DNA from: Sinorhizobium mexicanum
Lineage (GTDB): Bacteria > Pseudomonadota > Alphaproteobacteria > Rhizobiales > Rhizobiaceae
Reading direction: 5' to 3'
Assembly (NCBI RefSeq): GCF_013488225.1
Contig: NZ_CP041238.1
Coordinates: forward strand, 1,513,501-1,577,500
Length of the DNA stretch: 64,000 nt
Position 1 is the stretch's first letter, and every line of letters begins with the position of its first letter. Shown piece after piece: positions 62,520 to 64,000 of the stretch. The notes under the pieces were generated by a model, which did no database searches, was not told where the DNA came from, and saw only the letters and a program-made list of their open reading frames with translations. Made by a program: the position numbers and the translations under genes.

Positions 62520-62621
62520 ATGGACAATACAATACAGAAGTCGTGCTGGGGCGTGACTGTGCGCGCCGTGGCTGGCTTCGCCGGCATTCTCGTCGTGGCC
62601 TATCTTTTCGGCGGCTTTTGA
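62520..62621 (+). CDS. candidate 33-residue membrane peptide
   Basis: ATG 62520 follows GGAGA at a five-base spacing. The 33 residues (MDNTIQKSCWGVTVRAV at the start) have a polar N-terminus and one hydrophobic helix ending AYLFGGF. A perfect terminator hairpin with a TTTT tract follows 21 bases later. The combination of ribosome-binding site, membrane helix and terminator argues for a real small gene, but composition alone could give it. No homologue is known to me. Confidence 0.5.
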   Translation: MDNTIQKSCWGVTVRAVAGFAGILVVAYLFGGF

Positions 62622-62642
62622 GATCGAAGCATTCCAGCAGGG

Positions 62643-62672
62643 CGACGCGGTTCCCAACGGCCGCGTCGTTTT
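62643..62672 (+). terminator. intrinsic terminator after the small peptide gene
   Basis: CGACGCGG (62643-62650) pairs perfectly with CCGCGTCG (62661-62668) around ten bases, followed by TTTT (62669-62672). It would end a transcript of the short ORF before sdaA. Confidence 0.75.
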
Positions 62673-62913
62673 GATTCGACGGAGACATTTCTGACAACTC
62701 GCTTTCGCGTCATGTCGCACCAACAAGATCCGATGTCGGTTGGTCGCCTGATCGATAGGGATGGGATGGCTTAGTGTTTGATCCTATATTTATGGAATAG
62801 CCGACACCGTGGCTCTCAAAAGAGCAGCTGAGTGGGCGTCGGCATCGCAATCATCGGCTGGCGCTTCGGGTGGCGTACCTGACGGCGTTTCCGTGCTCCG
62901 GGGCAGGCAGTTT

Positions 62914-64000
62914 ATGTTTCTTTCCGTCTTCGACGTCTTCAAGATCGGTATCGGTCCTTCGAGTTCGCACACGATGGGACCGATGTCGGCGGCAAACAGG
63001 TTTCTCGACCTGATCCTTTCCGACGACTGGCCGCGACCGACACATGCGAGCGTCGCCGCCATCAAGGTGAGCCTGCACGGTTCGCTTGCCCATACGGGCA
63101 TCGGCCATGGCACTGGCCGTGCTGTTATCCTCGGGCTAATGGGCGAGCGTCCGGATCTCGTCGATCCCGACAGCATGGATACAATCATCGACGAAGTGGA
63201 ACGCTCTGGTCGCATTACGCCCGCCGGACATCCACCGTACGCGTTCCAGCCGAAAACAGACCTCGTTTTCGACAAGAAGGTCCCTCTGCCCGGCCACGCC
63301 AACGGCATGGCCTTCTCGGCCTTTGATCGCGATGGGCGGCTGCTGCTGAAGCGGATCTACTATTCGATCGGTGGCGGTTTCGTCGTGACCGACACGGAGC
63401 TCGAGGCGATGCGCGCCGCCAAGAACAAGCCGGCGGGCGTAAAGGTGCCATATCCCTTCGCGACCGCGCAGCAGATGCTCGAGATGGCTGCTCGTTCGGG
63501 ACTCACCATTGCCCAGATGAAGCGGGCGAACGAGGAATGCACGGTGTCGAGGGACGAACTCGACGCCGGCCTGGATCGCATCTGGGAAGCGATGAAGAGC
63601 TGCATCGACCGGGGTTTGAGCCAGGACGGCATCATGCCGGGTGGGCTGAAGGTTCGCCGCCGTGCGCGTGCGATCCACGACAAGCTTCAGGAGGAGTGGC
63701 GATCCAACAAGACCAACCCGCTGCTCGCAAACGATTGGCTGAGCGTCTACGCTATGGCGGTCAACGAGGAGAATGCGGCCGGCGGCCGGGTTGTGACCTC
63801 GCCGACGAATGGCGCCGCCGGCGTCGTCCCGGCGACCATCCGCTACTATCTTCATTTCCATGACGATGCCGATCAGGAAGGCATCCGCGATTACCTGCTG
63901 ACCGCCGCAGCCGTTGGCGGCATCATCAAGCACAATGCCTCGATCTCGGGGGCGGAGGTCGGCTGTCAAGGCGAAGTCGGCTCCGCTTCCGCGATGGCGG
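62914..64000 (+). CDS. sdaA: L-serine ammonia-lyase, 3'-truncated by the window
   Basis: Serine deaminase converts L-serine to pyruvate and ammonia with an oxygen-sensitive [4Fe-4S] cluster. The 362 visible residues begin [20 protein letters not shown], the family start with the substrate-binding [24 protein letters not shown] and the cluster-cysteine motif [18 protein letters not shown] follow near the end of the window. The gene runs off the right edge, so the last part, probably including the remaining cluster cysteines, is missing. GGGGCAGGCAG is the nearest ribosome-binding site; GTG 62893 is also in frame. Confidence 0.95.
   Translation, partial: MFLSVFDVFKIGIGPSSSHTMGPMSAANRFLDLILSDDWPRPTHASVAAIKVSLHGSLAHTGIGHGTGRAVILGLMGERPDLVDPDSMDTIIDEVERSGRITPAGHPPYAFQPKTDLVFDKKVPLPGHANGMAFSAFDRDGRLLLKRIYYSIGGGFVVTDTELEAMRAAKNKPAGVKVPYPFATAQQMLEMAARSGLTIAQMKRANEECTVSRDELDAGLDRIWEAMKSCIDRGLSQDGIMPGGLKVRRRARAIHDKLQEEWRSNKTNPLLANDWLSVYAMAVNEENAAGGRVVTSPTNGAAGVVPATIRYYLHFHDDADQEGIRDYLLTAAAVGGIIKHNASISGAEVGCQGEVGSASAMA

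Overview
The window is a chromosomal segment of an alphaproteobacterium, almost certainly a member of the Rhizobiaceae (Sinorhizobium/Ensifer-like). The evidence is the GC-rich codon use, the order tRNA-Trp, secE, nusG, rplKAJL, rpoBC, rpsLG, fusA, tuf, then the S10, spc and alpha ribosomal blocks without rpsD, infA or rpmJ, and the scattered paired palindromes that match the RIME elements described in rhizobia. No phage, insertion sequence, CRISPR array or plasmid replication gene was seen.

Bases 1 to 33,550 are the core gene-expression machinery, all on the + strand apart from one small hypothetical gene (13,397-13,693). After the tail of an epimerase come tRNA-Trp, secE-nusG, four stalk-region ribosomal proteins, rpoB, rpoC, the str block (rpsL-rpsG-fusA-tuf) and an almost unbroken run from rpsJ to rplQ including secY, adk and rpoA. 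Hairpins, several with U-tracts, sit at the block boundaries (rplL/rpoB, after rpoC, after tuf, rpsQ/rplN, rplO/secY, rpsM/rpsK, after rplQ). They probably set the ratios between the blocks.

Bases 33,550 to 50,300 are mixed housekeeping and accessory genes: the periplasmic methionine-sulfoxide repair pair msrP-msrQ, a Do/HtrA protease followed by rarA, a small multidrug/guanidinium exporter (sugE/gdx) behind what looks like a two-hairpin guanidine-II riboswitch, a secreted RTX protein with recently duplicated 91-residue repeats, a minus-strand run rluC/D-type synthase, HAD hydrolase, ATP12 chaperone, the fluoride channel crcB, the glutathione-dependent formaldehyde enzymes fghA and adhC with two genes between them, an XRE regulator, a DMT transporter, lipB and tRNA-Leu(GAG).

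Bases 50,300 to 64,000 begin with about 870 bases without a convincing gene (terminator, RIME relics, a possible general-stress promoter). Then come the stress operon prkA-yeaH-spoVR, small envelope proteins, a peptide-deformylase-like protein that has lost metal ligands, the magnesium transporter mgtE, a MerR regulator with a dyad placed inside its own promoter, membrane proteins of DUF1624, DUF599 and methyltransferase families, a candidate 33-residue membrane peptide and the 5' part of sdaA.

The observations most worth testing are the guanidine-II riboswitch, the deformylase-like protein with substituted ligands, the HAD hydrolase lacking its second aspartate, the RTX repeat expansion, the MerR operator/promoter, the EcfG-type promoter before prkA and the cysteine-rich tail on the DUF1624 protein. 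Nothing seen amounts to a wholly new multi-gene system.
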